A stretch of 60,039 bases of DNA from Clostridia bacterium (GTDB lineage Bacteria > Bacillota > Clostridia > Christensenellales > Borkfalkiaceae). The DNA lies in NCBI GenBank assembly GCA_900770945.1, contig CAAGME010000035.1:1-60039 (forward strand), in the 5' to 3' direction. Shown piece after piece: positions 24,417-32,502 of this stretch. Position numbers and translations under genes: made by a program. The notes beneath the pieces are model-generated. The model worked only from the letters and a program-made list of their open reading frames with translations. It did not search any database and was not told the DNA's origin. The stretch's first letter is position 1. Every line of letters begins with the position of its first letter.

Positions 24417-25523
24417 TTAAAAAATTTTAAGCCCGGTATAGAGCGGGTTACCTCTTTTTAATATCTTTTTTATCTTTTTCGCATAAATGCGATGTTCTTT
24501 CAAAAACGCCTTGTACCACTCGGTGTTATCGGGCAGAGCCGCGAGAACGAGGTCTACGTTTACTTCTTCCTCGTCAAGGCTGTTTTTCGGCAAGTCGAGA
24601 AATTCGCACAGGTCTTCAAGTTTGACGAATTTTGCCTTTCGCCCGCACATTTTGCGTATCTTCCTGAAATCCTCGTCGGGAGGATACACAATCGTGTCCG
24701 CGCGGGAAATAACGTTGCTATACCTTCCTCCTCCCTCGATTATCGCTTTGCTTGCCGCAAGCACTACCGAAAAGTGCGTATGTTCAAAGTCCCTTGCAAA
24801 ACATATCGACCTGTTGACAACTTTCGGGTTAGTCTGTCCGCAAGGATAGTTTTTAACAAAATTATCGAGAACTTTTTTGTTGCAAGGCGTCATTCTGTCG
24901 CCCTTGGTGAACTTGAACGCCGAACTCCCCGAGACTATTCTTCCGTTGAAAACTTCGCCGAAAGCTTCCGGATAGGCGTTTTCAAGGTTTTTAACCTTTG
25001 TATCCGTCTCTTTCAAAAACCGCTTTAAAACAGCCATCGTCATATAGGAGTCGCTCCGCGCTTCGTGGTGAATAAGCTCTATATCGAGCTTTTCGGCGTC
25101 CTCGTACATAACGTCGAGCGAGGTTTCTTTGCCCGTCAAATCCCGATAAAGCTTAGCTACGTCTAAAAATCTGAAGTTAAACGTTTCGAGCTTGTTTCGC
25201 CTTAAATCGCCTAAAAGGTAGTTCGCGTCGCAGTCGGTGGAATACCCGACGGCAATCGTGCGTTTGTCCGTCATCAATCTTTTTATCTCGTCATACCGCT
25301 TGTCGAGCGTCGGGTGCTTATAATATTCACGATACGGGTGAGCAAAAACTATTCCCGCTTGCTTGAACCCGTAAACGTTGAAATTCGATTGCGGGTTTAT
25401 AAGCAGATTATCGGATTTTAAAACTCTGAACTTATCGTCCGTCAGAACGTAACCGAACTCGCAGATTTTGCCCACCCCCTGGTGGCAGTTTGCGCACTCG
25501 GTATCGAAAAACAAAAACCTCAT
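24417..25523 (-). CDS. DEDD-family 3'-5' exonuclease with C-terminal BRCT-like domain
   Basis: 368 residues. The N-terminal DnaQ-like exonuclease has the metal ligands in order: FFDTE (Asp7, Glu9), a YSTDCDANYL motif, and HHEARSDS (His and final Asp). The C-terminal 150 residues contain a region (GRYSNVISRADTIVYPPDED, then KFVKLEDLCEFL) shaped like a BRCT domain, as in related exonuclease/BRCT proteins. It may process DNA 3' ends in repair; the substrate is inferred. It has its own promoter upstream. Confidence 0.75.
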   Translation of the reverse strand: MRFLFFDTECANCHQGVGKICEFGYVLTDDKFRVLKSDNLLINPQSNFNVYGFKQAGIVFAHPYREYYKHPTLDKRYDEIKRLMTDKRTIAVGYSTDCDANYLLGDLRRNKLETFNFRFLDVAKLYRDLTGKETSLDVMYEDAEKLDIELIHHEARSDSYMTMAVLKRFLKETDTKVKNLENAYPEAFGEVFNGRIVSGSSAFKFTKGDRMTPCNKKVLDNFVKNYPCGQTNPKVVNRSICFARDFEHTHFSVVLAASKAIIEGGGRYSNVISRADTIVYPPDEDFRKIRKMCGRKAKFVKLEDLCEFLDLPKNSLDEEEVNVDLVLAALPDNTEWYKAFLKEHRIYAKKIKKILKRGNPLYTGLKIF

Positions 25524-25595
25524 TAAATATTTACCTTAATCGCTTTTTCGCGTAAAAATCTTTAAAACACGGTCGGACAAAAACCGACCTTTAAA

Positions 25596-25625
25596 AGTAT
25601 ACCATGCTATTGTCCTTTAAGTCAA
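25596..25625 (-). promoter_or_regulatory. Promoter for the exonuclease gene
   Basis: Minus strand TTGACT (25620-25625), 18-bp spacer, TATACT (25596-25601). A GGTCGG/CCGACC hairpin lies just downstream in the leader. The rest of the 216-base gap is otherwise unremarkable. Confidence 0.55.
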
Positions 25626-25680
25626 CCCTCTTTTCGCCTTTTTGAAAGTTTTGCTCTATAACAAGATCCTTTCTCCGCAC

Positions 25681-25719
25681 AAAAAAAGCTTCCTCGCCGC
25701 AAAAAGCAAACGAGAAAGT
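25681..25719 (-). terminator. Terminator of the GH3/esterase operon
   Basis: Minus-strand hairpin CTTTCTCG/CGAGGAAG followed by a run of T, just beyond the stop of the SASA esterase gene. It ends the long minus-strand operon that begins near 38.2 kb. Confidence 0.65.
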
Positions 25720-25739
25720 TTCTAAAAGGAAGATATATA

Positions 25740-26756
25740 TTACATGGAGGTGTATTCGGGGGAAATGCCGAACTTTTCTGCCAAAGTCACGTCTTCACCG
25801 AGAATAAATTCCTTGCAATCGGGTTGTTTGTCCGTCTTTAAGTAATACGCCGTATTGACAGCCGCGTCGTAGCCCGTAACGTTGTAAATTCCTTGATGGA
25901 AGTGCGGGTCGGCGCGCATGTTTAAAGGCACGTTACGGAATTTTTTAGAAGCGAGCAAGAAGTCGTCATCGGCAAGCGTCCAATCGATGATATGGTTGAC
26001 AAGGTCGTTTTTGACGGCATGGAGTTCGCCGTTTGTATATTCGCTCGGCGTAACAATCAAACATTTTTGCACGCCGTAACCGTTATCGAGCGTCTTTAAG
26101 CCCGTGACGATTGACTTTAACTGTCCGAAGTAATCGTAACTGCCGTTGCCGTTTTTCCAATTAGTGGTATCGCTTTCGCCCTGGCACCACATCATAAATA
26201 CGTTACCGACCTTAAAAGTTCCGTCCGCAATGAGGAAATCTATGCACGCGGTTAACCTGCGGCGCGATTCTTCGTAAAAGCTCGTACCCGGCACCCATAG
26301 CTTGACGGAAGTTCCGCCAACGCTTGCGGAAACGCCGACGACGGGTCTGCCCGTTTGCTCGTAGTACCCTTCGCAGAACGCCGCAACCATATCGCCGCTT
26401 TTTTTGCCGTCCTGCGTGATGCTGTTCAAATCGGCAAGCGCGTCGTTGTTTTCGGTCGCGCCGAACGGCTCGCTTAAATCATAAAGCTTCGTAGGGTCCT
26501 CAACCGCGCGGAATTCATATCCGTGTCCTTTTTCGCAAATTACGGAATCCTTGGCTTCGCCTCGCCCCGCCATGTTTGACTGTCCCATAAAAATAACCAC
26601 GTCGGCGTAGTTTTCTTCTTCTTTTCCTCCGCCCGAGCTGTTGCCGCTGTCGTTTCCGCCCTCCATACAAGCTATGAGCGAGAAAGACAAAAGCAAAACG
26701 CAAACTATAGCGGAAACAATTCTCAAAAATCTACACGATAGTTTATTGTTGTTCAT
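25740..26756 (-). CDS. SASA/SGNH-type carbohydrate esterase lipoprotein
   Basis: 338 residues, surface lipoprotein (lipobox LIAC). The SGNH-like hydrolase domain shows FMGQSNMAGRG (catalytic Ser), a Gly/Asn block, WCQGESD and DPHFHQGIYNVTGY (His), matching the sialate-O-acetylesterase family, which removes acetyl groups from sialic acids or plant polysaccharides. I start at 26756: a GAGG lies upstream, and the start overlaps the GH3 stop by 14 bases. Probably deacetylates glycans before GH3 attack; the substrate is unproven. Confidence 0.85.
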   Translation of the reverse strand: MNNNKLSCRFLRIVSAIVCVLLLSFSLIACMEGGNDSGNSSGGGKEEENYADVVIFMGQSNMAGRGEAKDSVICEKGHGYEFRAVEDPTKLYDLSEPFGATENNDALADLNSITQDGKKSGDMVAAFCEGYYEQTGRPVVGVSASVGGTSVKLWVPGTSFYEESRRRLTACIDFLIADGTFKVGNVFMMWCQGESDTTNWKNGNGSYDYFGQLKSIVTGLKTLDNGYGVQKCLIVTPSEYTNGELHAVKNDLVNHIIDWTLADDDFLLASKKFRNVPLNMRADPHFHQGIYNVTGYDAAVNTAYYLKTDKQPDCKEFILGEDVTLAEKFGISPEYTSM

Positions 26757-29700
26757 TTTCGGTCGCCTCATTTTGTTTATTTTTTTCTACTAACACGATT
26801 GTTACGACAACGTAAACGGCGGAAAGCGCGAACAGCACGCCGAACGTTATTTTTAAGCTCGTGAGCGCGGTTTGCCATGCGGGCGTTATTTTAACGACCT
26901 TGGTGTCCTTTGTCATTCTGTTCATCGCGCTGCTTCTCACAATCGTGTAAAGCACTCTGTGCGCCGCTTCGCGCATGTTCCAGGCAAGCTTGCCATAGCC
27001 GACGGAGTAATCGTCGAAGTTTCTCGTAACGCCGTCGTAAGTTTTGCTGTCCTTGGCAACAGTGCCGTCGGGCAAGTCGTTGCCGTATAAAACGCCCGAA
27101 ACGGGGTCCATATACTTTGTATAGAAGTCGGAGATTATATACCCCTGCATTCCGAATTCCGCGCGGAGAACAGTGTTGCAGAAGCCTTGAACGCTACACC
27201 ATTTTGCGCCCATTCTGTTAAGCCCCGTCATCATTCCCGCCGTTTTTGCTTCGTCGCCGACTAAAACGGCTATCTCGGTCGGCAAAAGGTAAATTTCTCT
27301 GATTGACTGCTCGTTTGCCCAGGTGCAAACGCCGTGGCGGTTGTCCTCTTGGTCGTTTAAAAGCCCGTGTTTTAATATTACGAACACACCCTTGGACTGA
27401 ATGCCTTTAAGTTCATACGCGCACGCAAAGCCGGCAAGAAAGCCGTCCTCGGAGTAATATTCGAAGTTACGCCCGCAGTACGCGCCGCGGTGCAAGTTAA
27501 TGCCTAAGCCGTAAATGCCCGACATACCTATCCACAAACATTCCTCGCCTATCTGTTCGCCGAGCTTTTGTTGAAGTTCGGAGTTGAAAGTCGAAGCGAC
27601 GATGCCGTTGCAGCAGAAGAAAATCGGATAATCGTTTTCGCCGTCGGTATCTGCCGCAAAGCCCTCGAAAGGTGCCTTTGTCGTATTGAATTTATACTTG
27701 GAATTGTCCGCCGCGTCGCCCGGTACGGGTCCCGTCGCGCCGTTGAATTGAAGGGTTTTTGGCGCGTTTATCGATTCTACCGCGCCTGTCTGACGAAGCC
27801 CGTCGCTAAGTAGCGCGACCGTTTCTTCCCAGGTCATCTTGTCCAAAAGCTCGTCCCACAAGGGGTTGTCGTAGCTTATGGGCGTGCCGTCGTCAAAGGC
27901 TCGCAAATCCGCAAGGTTAAGTCCGCTTTCTTTGCCGTATTCGGGGTATTCGATTGCGTCCGCTTCGGGAACTATCGTGGCTTGCTCCGCCTTTAGACCC
28001 TCGGTCGCGGTGAGCGTTATCTTTTTGAAAAGGGTGTTTTCCCAGTCGGAACGCATCGCATAGTTTTGCTCGCGCTCGGTTTCGGAAAACCCATCGAATT
28101 TTTTAAAGTCCACGTCGTCGAAAGCGTTGGTTATCTTATCGACCCCGAAGTTGACTTCTTGCCCTTCGTAACTCTGCTTGAATTTCACGTTCGCTTCCTT
28201 TATCGTCTTATTCGTCGAATATTTTACGGCGTTAAACGCTATATAGGTCGAGTAGACGCGCGAAACGTCGCCGTCCGCATCCATTAAGGAATTTTTGGCG
28301 TGAGTGTAACCCTTTGCCGCAAGAATGTCGTTTGCCGCAGAATGCGCGTCGGAAGAAACGGCAATATAATACTTGTCGGCTTTGTCGTCCGAGCCGATAA
28401 CGTAAGTTTTTGCTTTGTTCGCGTCGTAGGAAGCAAAGTATCTTTCGCTGACGGAAATAACGACGTTCTCGGTCGCAAGCGGCGCAAGAGTCGCCGTCTT
28501 TTTGTACCCCACGAGTTCCACCGCCGCCTTTTCTACGCCGTTTTGCTTGTCGTACTCCGTGTACGGCTTTTGCAAGTACACCTGAACTACGTCTTTAGCC
28601 GGTTTTTCGCCCACGTTTTTGACGGTGACGTAAACGTTATAGCTTGCGTTGCCGCTCTCGTCCGTAAACTTTTCAACCTTATTAAGCGTGCGTTCGAAAG
28701 AAGTGTAAGTAAGCCCGTACCCGAACGGATAAGAAACGGTGGTTTTATAATCAAAGAACCCCGCGTTCGCGCGCTCGGTCACGATATCTTCATACCTCGT
28801 TTCGGTGTAGCGATACCCCGAATAGATACCCTCGCCGTAAACGACGTACTTTTTGTTTTTGTTCATGTTTTCAAGTATTCCGGAATTAGCGAAAGACATA
28901 TCCCCGTAGTTTGTGTAAACGGGATTTTCCGCGTGGGAATACCAGAAGGTATCGGAAAGTTTGCCGCTCGGCGAAACTTCGCCCGTCAAAACTCTGCCTA
29001 TCGCTTCGGGACCGTTAGAACCGGTCATACCGCACCACAAAAGCGCGTCCACGCCGTATTCTATGTTGTCCGCAAAGTCGCACTGAACCTGGTTTGCGGA
29101 ATTCATAAGCACGATGATTTTTGAAATCGTGCCGTTGTCCTTTAACGTTTTAAGGTTTTTGAGAACGTCCTTTTCGTTGTCGCCGAGTTCAAGATAGTTG
29201 CCGCTCGACATCGTCGCAAAAGTCTGATTGCGGTAAAAGTCCGCGTTTTCGCCGCCGTTTCTCGAAACAACGAGAATAGCCGCTTCCGCGCTTTCCTTCG
29301 CGCTTGCCGGCAAGTTAGACCAAGGCGCGTCCTTAGTATAAAAACGCGCGGTCTGCTGTCTGTTGCCGCTCACGGTGCTTATCTTATTGCCGTCGCCGTC
29401 CGTCGTGATATCGCCTTGCCAATACTCCGTGTGATTGGAATACCAATTCCAAAGGCTTTCGTTGACGGTAAGTCCCGCGCTCGTAAGCCCGTCTTTAAGG
29501 CTCACCGCGTGCTTAGCTACGTTAGCGGGCAAGTTACTACTCGACCCCGAGCCGGCGTAAACAAAAGTCACGCTGTTTGCACTGTACAAGCTCACTTTGC
29601 TGTTTTTTGCGAGCGGAAGAGCTGAATTTTCGTTCTTCAACAAAACCATGCCCTCTTCCAAGACTTCGCGATTGATTTCCAAGCTCTTTTTGCGGAGTTC

Positions 29701-29898
29701 GTCGACGGAAGAATAATTGGTTTTGTAAAAATCCTCGGGCGTCGATTCGCCGGTTTTTACTATCTTTTGCGTAGTCACGCCGAGATAAGAGTTTATCGCC
29801 GTCGAATTTTCAAACGCTATCGACGAGCCCGCGCTTATTATCCCGAACAAGACGGCAAAAACGTTGCACAAAATTTTTGCAAGCAGTTTATTCTTCAT
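26743..29898 (-). CDS. Membrane-anchored GH3 glycosidase 1 (permuted domains)
   Basis: 1051 residues. The start at 29898 has AGGAGG 6 bases upstream. Order: N-terminal membrane span (about 8-28); the GH3 C-terminal domain (VLEEGMVLLKNENSALPL, about 80-390); the fibronectin-like domain after YPFGYGLTY (about 390-525); the GH3 N-terminal TIM-barrel domain (NPLWDELLDKMTWEE, about 680-960), with SDF near 924 as the expected nucleophile region; a final membrane span (about 1015-1036). Usual GH3 enzymes run N domain first; the reversed order is known in some clostridial beta-glucosidases. It probably removes beta-linked glucose or xylose from glycans at the cell surface. It overlaps the small membrane protein gene by 11 bases. 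Confidence 0.88.
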   Translation of the reverse strand: MKNKLLAKILCNVFAVLFGIISAGSSIAFENSTAINSYLGVTTQKIVKTGESTPEDFYKTNYSSVDELRKKSLEINREVLEEGMVLLKNENSALPLAKNSKVSLYSANSVTFVYAGSGSSSNLPANVAKHAVSLKDGLTSAGLTVNESLWNWYSNHTEYWQGDITTDGDGNKISTVSGNRQQTARFYTKDAPWSNLPASAKESAEAAILVVSRNGGENADFYRNQTFATMSSGNYLELGDNEKDVLKNLKTLKDNGTISKIIVLMNSANQVQCDFADNIEYGVDALLWCGMTGSNGPEAIGRVLTGEVSPSGKLSDTFWYSHAENPVYTNYGDMSFANSGILENMNKNKKYVVYGEGIYSGYRYTETRYEDIVTERANAGFFDYKTTVSYPFGYGLTYTSFERTLNKVEKFTDESGNASYNVYVTVKNVGEKPAKDVVQVYLQKPYTEYDKQNGVEKAAVELVGYKKTATLAPLATENVVISVSERYFASYDANKAKTYVIGSDDKADKYYIAVSSDAHSAANDILAAKGYTHAKNSLMDADGDVSRVYSTYIAFNAVKYSTNKTIKEANVKFKQSYEGQEVNFGVDKITNAFDDVDFKKFDGFSETEREQNYAMRSDWENTLFKKITLTATEGLKAEQATIVPEADAIEYPEYGKESGLNLADLRAFDDGTPISYDNPLWDELLDKMTWEETVALLSDGLRQTGAVESINAPKTLQFNGATGPVPGDAADNSKYKFNTTKAPFEGFAADTDGENDYPIFFCCNGIVASTFNSELQQKLGEQIGEECLWIGMSGIYGLGINLHRGAYCGRNFEYYSEDGFLAGFACAYELKGIQSKGVFVILKHGLLNDQEDNRHGVCTWANEQSIREIYLLPTEIAVLVGDEAKTAGMMTGLNRMGAKWCSVQGFCNTVLRAEFGMQGYIISDFYTKYMDPVSGVLYGNDLPDGTVAKDSKTYDGVTRNFDDYSVGYGKLAWNMREAAHRVLYTIVRSSAMNRMTKDTKVVKITPAWQTALTSLKITFGVLFALSAVYVVVTIVLVEKNKQNEATENEQQ

Positions 29899-30388
29899 CG
29901 CAAGCCTCCTTTTTGTTCTTCGCATTTTCGCTCTTTACGGCGTTTTGCTTAAAGTAGACGGCAACGTTCGCCGCAACCGAGGAAAAGAGAAACAGTAAAA
30001 ATACGCTTATATATCCGCCGCCGAGAGAGGCAAAAGCGGAAAGCGAAAATCCCCCATAGAATGCATCGGATAAATACATATAAGTAGCTTTTATAAAGGC
30101 TAAAAGGCTGACAAAGTCCGCCGCGGCAAGCACAACGGGCGCGTACGGCGAAGAGTAAGTAGTGAGAGATGCGAGCAAAAAAACAGCCGCTCCGGCTACC
30201 GACAAAACGACGGCAAGCGAATCGAAAAACGCGGTCTGCTTGAAGAACGCGGCATACAGCACGGCTTGCGCAATCGTGATCAGCATTGCCGCCGCGCCGA
30301 CGTAAAACCCTACGCTTTTCGTAGCAACGGTTTTCTTTATTTCGTTTTTAGCGGCAGAAAAAAAGTCTGCCTCTTTATTTTGAACCAT
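29888..30388 (-). CDS. Small membrane protein paired with GH3-1
   Basis: 166 residues with four membrane spans (about 27-47, 55-75, 84-104 and 118-140) and charged ends; the C terminus is Lys/Glu/Asn-rich. It overlaps the GH3-1 start, so translation is coupled and production should be matched. The other two GH3 enzymes have similar partners, although sequence resemblance among the three is low. A scaffold or export/anchoring helper is inferred from position only. Confidence 0.75.
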   Translation of the reverse strand: MVQNKEADFFSAAKNEIKKTVATKSVGFYVGAAAMLITIAQAVLYAAFFKQTAFFDSLAVVLSVAGAAVFLLASLTTYSSPYAPVVLAAADFVSLLAFIKATYMYLSDAFYGGFSLSAFASLGGGYISVFLLFLFSSVAANVAVYFKQNAVKSENAKNKKEACDEE

Positions 30389-30408
30389 AATTTATCTCCT
30401 GAATATTT

Positions 30409-31275
30409 TTAGGAATTGAAAAACGCAACGCCTGCTAAAATCGGGCAGTGGTCGGAAGCAAGCAAAGTCGTAAGATCGGTCAACATTTCGTATGAAGAAA
30501 ACTTAAAGCCGCCGTTTATAAAAACATGGTCGATTGCTTTGCCTTCCGTCGGCAAAAGCCCTACTTCGTGCGTGCTTTTCGTGTTCGCGGCAACCTTGTC
30601 TTTAAACCCGTAAGAAGTAATTATCTTATACGGTTCGCTGTCCGCCGCAAAATTGCAATCGCCCGCTATTATAACGGGAAGTTCGCCGTAAACGTTAAAA
30701 AGCCTGTCGACTATTTTCTTAACCTGTCTCACGTTGCCTTTTCTCCATTCCACGGCAAGTTCGGCAAGCTCTTCTTCCGAAAAATCTTCGTACCCCGCAT
30801 ACTTGTTTCGCGTGACCGCGCCGTGCATATTTATCACGATAAACGACTTATTGCTCGACTTATCGGTAAAAACGCAGTATGCGGCGGACTTGCTCGGCGA
30901 GCCTTGATAGCTCTCGCGGAGCACTTCCGTATCGGAGTAGACAAGCGTTAATTTTTCTTCGTTAAAAAGTATCGGCGTTCTGCACGCCTTTTCGCCTATC
31001 TTTCTGCACGCTATTTTGTACGCCGCGTTCCGCTTTGCAAACGGATTGACTACCTTTTCGTAAGCTTCGGGCGTACATTCCTGAAGCGTGAAAATATCCG
31101 TCAGCGTTCCGTCAAGCGTGAGCGCAAGCGCGTCCGTATCGGCGGAAGCCATAAAGATATTCCACGTTAACAGCGTTATATCGGCACTTATCGTGCTATC
31201 GGTTTTATCACGGCACCCCGCAAAGAGTACGAAAACAAACGATAAGGCGCACAGTATTGCTTTTATTCTTTTCAC
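30409..31275 (-). CDS. Endonuclease/exonuclease/phosphatase family lipoprotein
   Basis: 288 residues, lipoprotein signal with lipobox FAGC. EEP-fold motifs are LTWNIF, LQECTPEAY (metal Glu), GDCNF (in place of the common GDFN) and SDHCPI (catalytic His). The superfamily includes DNases, inositol-phosphate phosphatases and sphingomyelinases, so the substrate cannot be stated. It is extracytoplasmic and lies in a polysaccharide operon, overlapping the phosphatase gene by 4 bases, which suggests a phospho-substrate or extracellular DNA. Confidence 0.8.
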   Translation of the reverse strand: MKRIKAILCALSFVFVLFAGCRDKTDSTISADITLLTWNIFMASADTDALALTLDGTLTDIFTLQECTPEAYEKVVNPFAKRNAAYKIACRKIGEKACRTPILFNEEKLTLVYSDTEVLRESYQGSPSKSAAYCVFTDKSSNKSFIVINMHGAVTRNKYAGYEDFSEEELAELAVEWRKGNVRQVKKIVDRLFNVYGELPVIIAGDCNFAADSEPYKIITSYGFKDKVAANTKSTHEVGLLPTEGKAIDHVFINGGFKFSSYEMLTDLTTLLASDHCPILAGVAFFNS

Positions 31276-32408
31276 TTTTCGATTAAGTTATCTTTAACGG
31301 CGTTTATCGTCTGTTCGGGAAGCCCTAATGACTTAAAGTAGCTTACGATTCTTTCCTGAAGCGTTTCGCCCTCGTAACCGTTCATGCCGAAAAACTTGTT
31401 TTTGCTGTTCGACGGAGATTTTAATTCGCCGATGTTGGCAAAGTTGGAGAAGAGATAATCTTTTAAAAGGTCGTCCTCGCTAACTCCGCACAAGCCACCC
31501 AAAAGATAGGAAACAAGCCCCGTGCGGTCGGTACCGATATTGCAGTGATAAACTATCGGGAAACTATTCGTATCGGCGATTAGTTCCATAAGCTTTTTAA
31601 TCTGCTGTCCGTTTTCGCCGTCTAAGTTTGCGTTTCCGCGCATCGGGAGCGCAACGTAATTTACGCCGTCCACAACGCTCTTTACTTCCACGCCCTCGGG
31701 ATACCCGTTCCTTGCGTCAAGCCTGAAATCCACTTCCGTTTTAATGCCGAGCGCACGGAATTGAATCAATCCCTTTTCCGTTATCTCGGGAATAACTTCG
31801 TCGGGTTCCGTATAGGTCGATTCTTTACCGGGCGCATAACTTTTATTTAGCCTTGCGCTGCGGAAAAGCACGCCTTGCTTAGTCCTTTTGCCGGTGTTTG
31901 TCATATATCCGCCGAAATCGCGGAAGTTTGTGACGCCGTCCACGTAAAGATTGCGCGGCGCGTTGCCTTCGACCGAAAACTTGCCCGTTTCACTCGTTGC
32001 TACCTCTCCTTTCACGCGCCAAAAATACTCCGTCGCGATTTTAAGGTTGTAAATTTCGGCTTTCTTTTCTTTCACGGTAAAGCTTATCGCGTCGGAAAAA
32101 TCTTGTTTTTCGGAAATTTCAACCACGTACTCACGGCTTTCGGCACTGTCCGTCCATTCGAGCGTTACGGGAATAGGGCGCGAAAGTTCGCTCGTACCCT
32201 TTACTTCGTCCGTTTCTTCGTTCGGCTCGTACTCAGCGTTGAACTTATAATCGAGATAGAATTGTTGAAGTTCCGTGTGAATATCGAAAGCGTAATTATA
32301 TTGTTTAAGCTCAATCGTCGTCTTTTCGTCCTTTGTGCAACCGCTTGCTGCAAAAACACAGGCGAAAAGCATACTAATGCTCAACAAAAACGTAATAATT
32401 TTTTTCAT
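31272..32408 (-). CDS. Lipoprotein tyrosine-phosphatase-fold enzyme with Fn3-like domain
   Basis: 378 residues, lipoprotein (lipobox ASGC). The N-terminal part (about residues 40-140, AESREYVVEISEKQDFSD) looks like a fibronectin type III domain. The rest is a Y_phosphatase3-type domain with NFRDFGGYMT and the active-site loop HCNIGTDRTG (CX5R), so a cysteine-dependent phosphatase is expected. Both CX5R residues are intact. Surface phosphatases of this fold act on proteins or phospholipids; the substrate here is unknown. Confidence 0.82.
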   Translation of the reverse strand: MKKIITFLLSISMLFACVFAASGCTKDEKTTIELKQYNYAFDIHTELQQFYLDYKFNAEYEPNEETDEVKGTSELSRPIPVTLEWTDSAESREYVVEISEKQDFSDAISFTVKEKKAEIYNLKIATEYFWRVKGEVATSETGKFSVEGNAPRNLYVDGVTNFRDFGGYMTNTGKRTKQGVLFRSARLNKSYAPGKESTYTEPDEVIPEITEKGLIQFRALGIKTEVDFRLDARNGYPEGVEVKSVVDGVNYVALPMRGNANLDGENGQQIKKLMELIADTNSFPIVYHCNIGTDRTGLVSYLLGGLCGVSEDDLLKDYLFSNFANIGELKSPSNSKNKFFGMNGYEGETLQERIVSYFKSLGLPEQTINAVKDNLIEK

Positions 32409-32502
32409 TTTTTACTCCGCGCTTTAAAAAAGCGTTTTTTTAAGAATTGTCCCCCGCACCTTTTTAACGGGCGCAGGGGCAATCGCGTTTTATATTTTTT
32501 TG

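Noticed and set aside
28300..29124. 274-residue plus-strand frame opposite GH3-1
   Set aside because: Basic, low-information product lying wholly inside the intact GH3 gene.
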